A stretch of 64,000 bases of DNA, from contig OZ007570.1 of the NCBI GenBank assembly GCA_963931925.1, forward strand, positions 28,275,974-28,339,973, given 5' to 3'. The position numbers were made by a program, and so were the translations under genes. Source of the DNA: Onchidella celtica (taxonomy: Eukaryota > Mollusca > Gastropoda > Systellommatophora > Onchidiidae). Below the pieces are notes generated by a model, which was not told the origin of the DNA, made no database searches, and saw nothing but the letters and a program-made list of their open reading frames with translations. Below are positions 61,293 to 64,000 of this stretch, piece by piece. The number at the start of each line of letters is the position of its first letter. Positions within the stretch are counted from its first letter, which is position 1.

Positions 61293-64000
61293 TGATATTA
61301 CATCTAGCTGTAGTAGTAGTCTCCAATGCTGGACAGTACTACACCATCTGTGGAGCTCAGTTGTGAATAAGTGTTTGTGTATGCATGGGCTGTTTCTGAT
61401 CATTCATCGCTGTTGTTTTCACAAATGCTGTCATCACCATGTACAGTCGACAAGTGTGAAGAAACATGCAAGAAAAAAGTTGACTGTGTGGTGATTTAAC
61501 TTATTTGTTGCATCCCGCAAAAGAGTAGACACATCAATAAACTCCTTGTGGAGTAAAAGGATTGCCAGGATGTATGAATCTTTTTTTTTTTTTGAACTTT
61601 GTTTTAATTTTTTCTCTCTCTCTTTTTTAAAAATCTTCTCTTTATTGCATCAGCAATTTCTAGAAAGCAAATAATATCAAAAGTCTAAGTGAATGGAACT
61701 GACCATGTCTGTTAGACTACTGAAGTTGTCAAGGTACAGTGCCTATTATGGTTTTGCTGGCTTAGAAATATTACAAAATTGTCGCAATTTCAAATTATCA
61801 AAGCATGCTCAAGTAAACTTGCAAAATTGAACTATCATCTGAAGGTATGGCAAGTTGTTCTGTACACAATATTGCCTGTTGGCATCATGGAGTTTAATAG
61901 TAAGCATGATTGAACGTTCCTTAGTTGTTTTTTTAAATTTTTATTTATTTAATGTTTATTTTTTTTGTATGTATATTTGTGAATCGATTAAATTGCGTTT
62001 CATTCTATAAAATTTTCTGACACTTGTCTGTAAAAGTGGTGGCAATGGAAACTTCAGAACTTTGCCAGATTTGGAAAATGAAGGACACTAGTTTTCTTAT
62101 GCGAAATAATCATATTTTAAAGAAAAACAGCATCTTAACTCTCTGTATCATGTTCAGAATTAAACTGCATAAATACTTCCTTCACTTGTGCGCAGTTTAC
62201 TTTCATGTAAAAAGTTCCAAAATGTTGACAAGGTATAGTTTGATAAATGGCACTTTAACGTTAACTTTGATTTTGGTAAAATTGTGATGTCCATTGAGAA
62301 CTCCATGATGCCAGCAGATTAAATTCATTCACACACACACAGCTGTGTAGCCAGAGTGAATGGTTGGGAAATTTGGAGCTAGATTATGAAAACACGTGTT
62401 GCACCTGATGAGAGGGGAAATGCATATAGGCAAGGCAAGAGCTACGTATTCTACAGATTGTGGCGCACTTGTCTTTAAAATTTATTTTTCCTGGAGTATT
62501 AGAGGAAAATGAGACTTTAATGTGTACAATGTCTAGTTTTAGACACTTGCTATACAACATGGGTACAGCCGGGATATAGGGTCAAATTGTAGTATGGCAC
62601 TATGGAATGACTTCAATATGTTTGACATCCCACTGGTCACCTTACAGTTTAGTGATACTGAACATTAATGGAAATTGGAATGGTTAAATTTTCATTCACA
62701 TGAGATGGGTCTGATTTTATGTATTCTTTTGTTTTTCTTGAAGCAATCCAGTGCATTGTTGAACTGTTTGACATTTCAACTGTTCAACATTTTAATATGA
62801 AGCTGTATGAATGAGAAATGCATTCCAAGATAACACTGAAATAACAGAGACGTTCATATATTACGTTGTGAATCCTTAACATTTTTCTAGATTATTGGAC
62901 AAAAGGTTGTGAATGTAAAATGAGGATTACCATCAGTGAATAATGAGCCACTTTGAGGAAACTAGATCTCTTAGATAACTGATGCCTGATAGTTCAGCAA
63001 GGTTTCTTTGATTGTAGTGTTTTGTTTTTGGAAATTTTCTTGTTTTCCTCTGACAAAAATAAGCCCAACATAATCAAGATCGTGCACCCTAGTCTATTAC
63101 TAGGTAGTCCAAACTGCCCCGCTAAAGGGGCAAAATCCAGTTTTGGCATAATTTTGGGCCAACATTATAAGGCTACTACTGCTGTATGTTTATGTAAAAC
63201 GCATGCACCCTACATCAAAATTTCAATTCTTCCTCTGTCAAAATATACTATCTTTTGTATTGTTTAATGTGTGTAGCTGTGTGTTTTTATTGCTTGAACA
63301 AGACACTGTCTTGCTATTTTCACCCTGAGCCGCACGTACCAATTTGATCCCCTCATAACAAAGGGTGGCAGAGCGTTGCGCCGATGTAGCACACATGCTT
63401 GAAAATAACTCACATAGAAAGCCAGATAAATGAGGTTTAATTCAATGTATTTTTCATCGTGTTCTGAGTTGAAATTCCTGTAAGAATTATTTGTTGAAAA
63501 ATTTGCTGACTGAGAATAGATCAGGATCAAAATTATACGCAAATGAACCTCAGCCTGTGTATTATACAGGTATGCCAAAGTCAGATCTGGGGCATGTTTC
63601 GGCGCGAAGCGCGGACTGTTTTTATAGACCCACCCAATGCTTGATTTCGTCACCTTTGTCCAACGCTCATTGTTAAGTCAATAGTGGAACATTGTTGACC
63701 TACTTTTCATTTTAAAAAAAACAACAACATTTTTGTCTCCCTTGTTAGAGTTCACATAAAATTGATGTCGGATGAAGTTTGATGACTGAAAAAAGTAAGA
63801 TGAGATGCTTGTATTATATTTGTATCCCTCGGAAAAAATTGAGCGTAATGTACACCCCCTTGACTTGGAAACTGAGAATTTTCAATGCCGTGACTCAATA
63901 AACCGTCATTTTATGGGTGGTCAAGGTTTGGACTATCATGCAAGTTGCAAAAGGTAGCAAGTTCGAGGTGTTTTTTTTTGCTTCTGAAAATGGCATAACT
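61293..64000. other. PAWR 3' UTR and downstream sequence
   Basis: The 3' UTR runs to at least the AATAAA at 61536. Beyond it the sequence is AT-rich, with a second AATAAA near 63897. No other gene recognised. Confidence 0.5.
61536..61541 (+). terminator. PAWR: Candidate PAWR polyadenylation signal
   Basis: The first canonical AATAAA after the stop codon, 244 bases downstream, followed by a GT/T-rich region with a run of T near 61581. Confidence 0.55.

Overview
The window is eukaryotic nuclear DNA from an animal, most likely an invertebrate and plausibly a marine mollusc. It is AT-rich and intron-dense, with GT-AG splice sites and CR1/L2-type LINE, hAT and SINE debris. Long GATA arrays and an unusual number of G or C homopolymer runs are also present. 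The taxonomic call is an inference from gene structure and repeat content. There are no operons, CRISPR arrays, rRNA genes or true tRNA genes. Two protein-coding genes are recognisable, and they lie head to head.

Left half, minus strand (about 32.8 kb down to 5.9 kb, continuing off the left edge): the 5' part of a p50RhoGAP/Cdc42GAP (ARHGAP1-type) gene. Ten coding exons with consistent phases encode an acidic N-terminus followed by a CRAL-TRIO/BCH lipid-binding domain. The RhoGAP catalytic domain is not in the window and should lie beyond base 1. One intron of 19.6 kb holds most of the repeats, including two GATA arrays and two of the three hAT-type elements.

Right half, plus strand (about 37.8 to 61.5 kb): a complete PAWR (Par-4, prostate apoptosis response 4) orthologue. 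Six coding exons give 504 codons. The nuclear-localisation/SAC core carries the RRST phosphorylation context, the middle is a long Ser/Asn-rich linker, and the C-terminus is a leucine-zipper coiled coil. A non-coding first exon and a polyadenylation signal are also proposed.

Between the two genes (34.75 to 37.07 kb, minus strand) lies a 5'-truncated, frameshifted CR1/L2-like LINE. The rest is intron or intergenic DNA. It contains three hAT-type non-autonomous elements, two of them with perfect 8-bp target duplications and one of those nested inside a tRNA-derived SINE. It also holds a near-perfect 147-bp palindrome, a compound inverted-repeat element near 55.4 to 56.1 kb, other small MITE-like elements, and microsatellites.

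I did not find a convincing undescribed multi-gene system. The most useful leads are the nested and foldback transposons, the abundance of poly-G/poly-C runs (one of which may act as the polypyrimidine tract of a microexon), and an invertebrate PAWR gene with a conserved SAC core.
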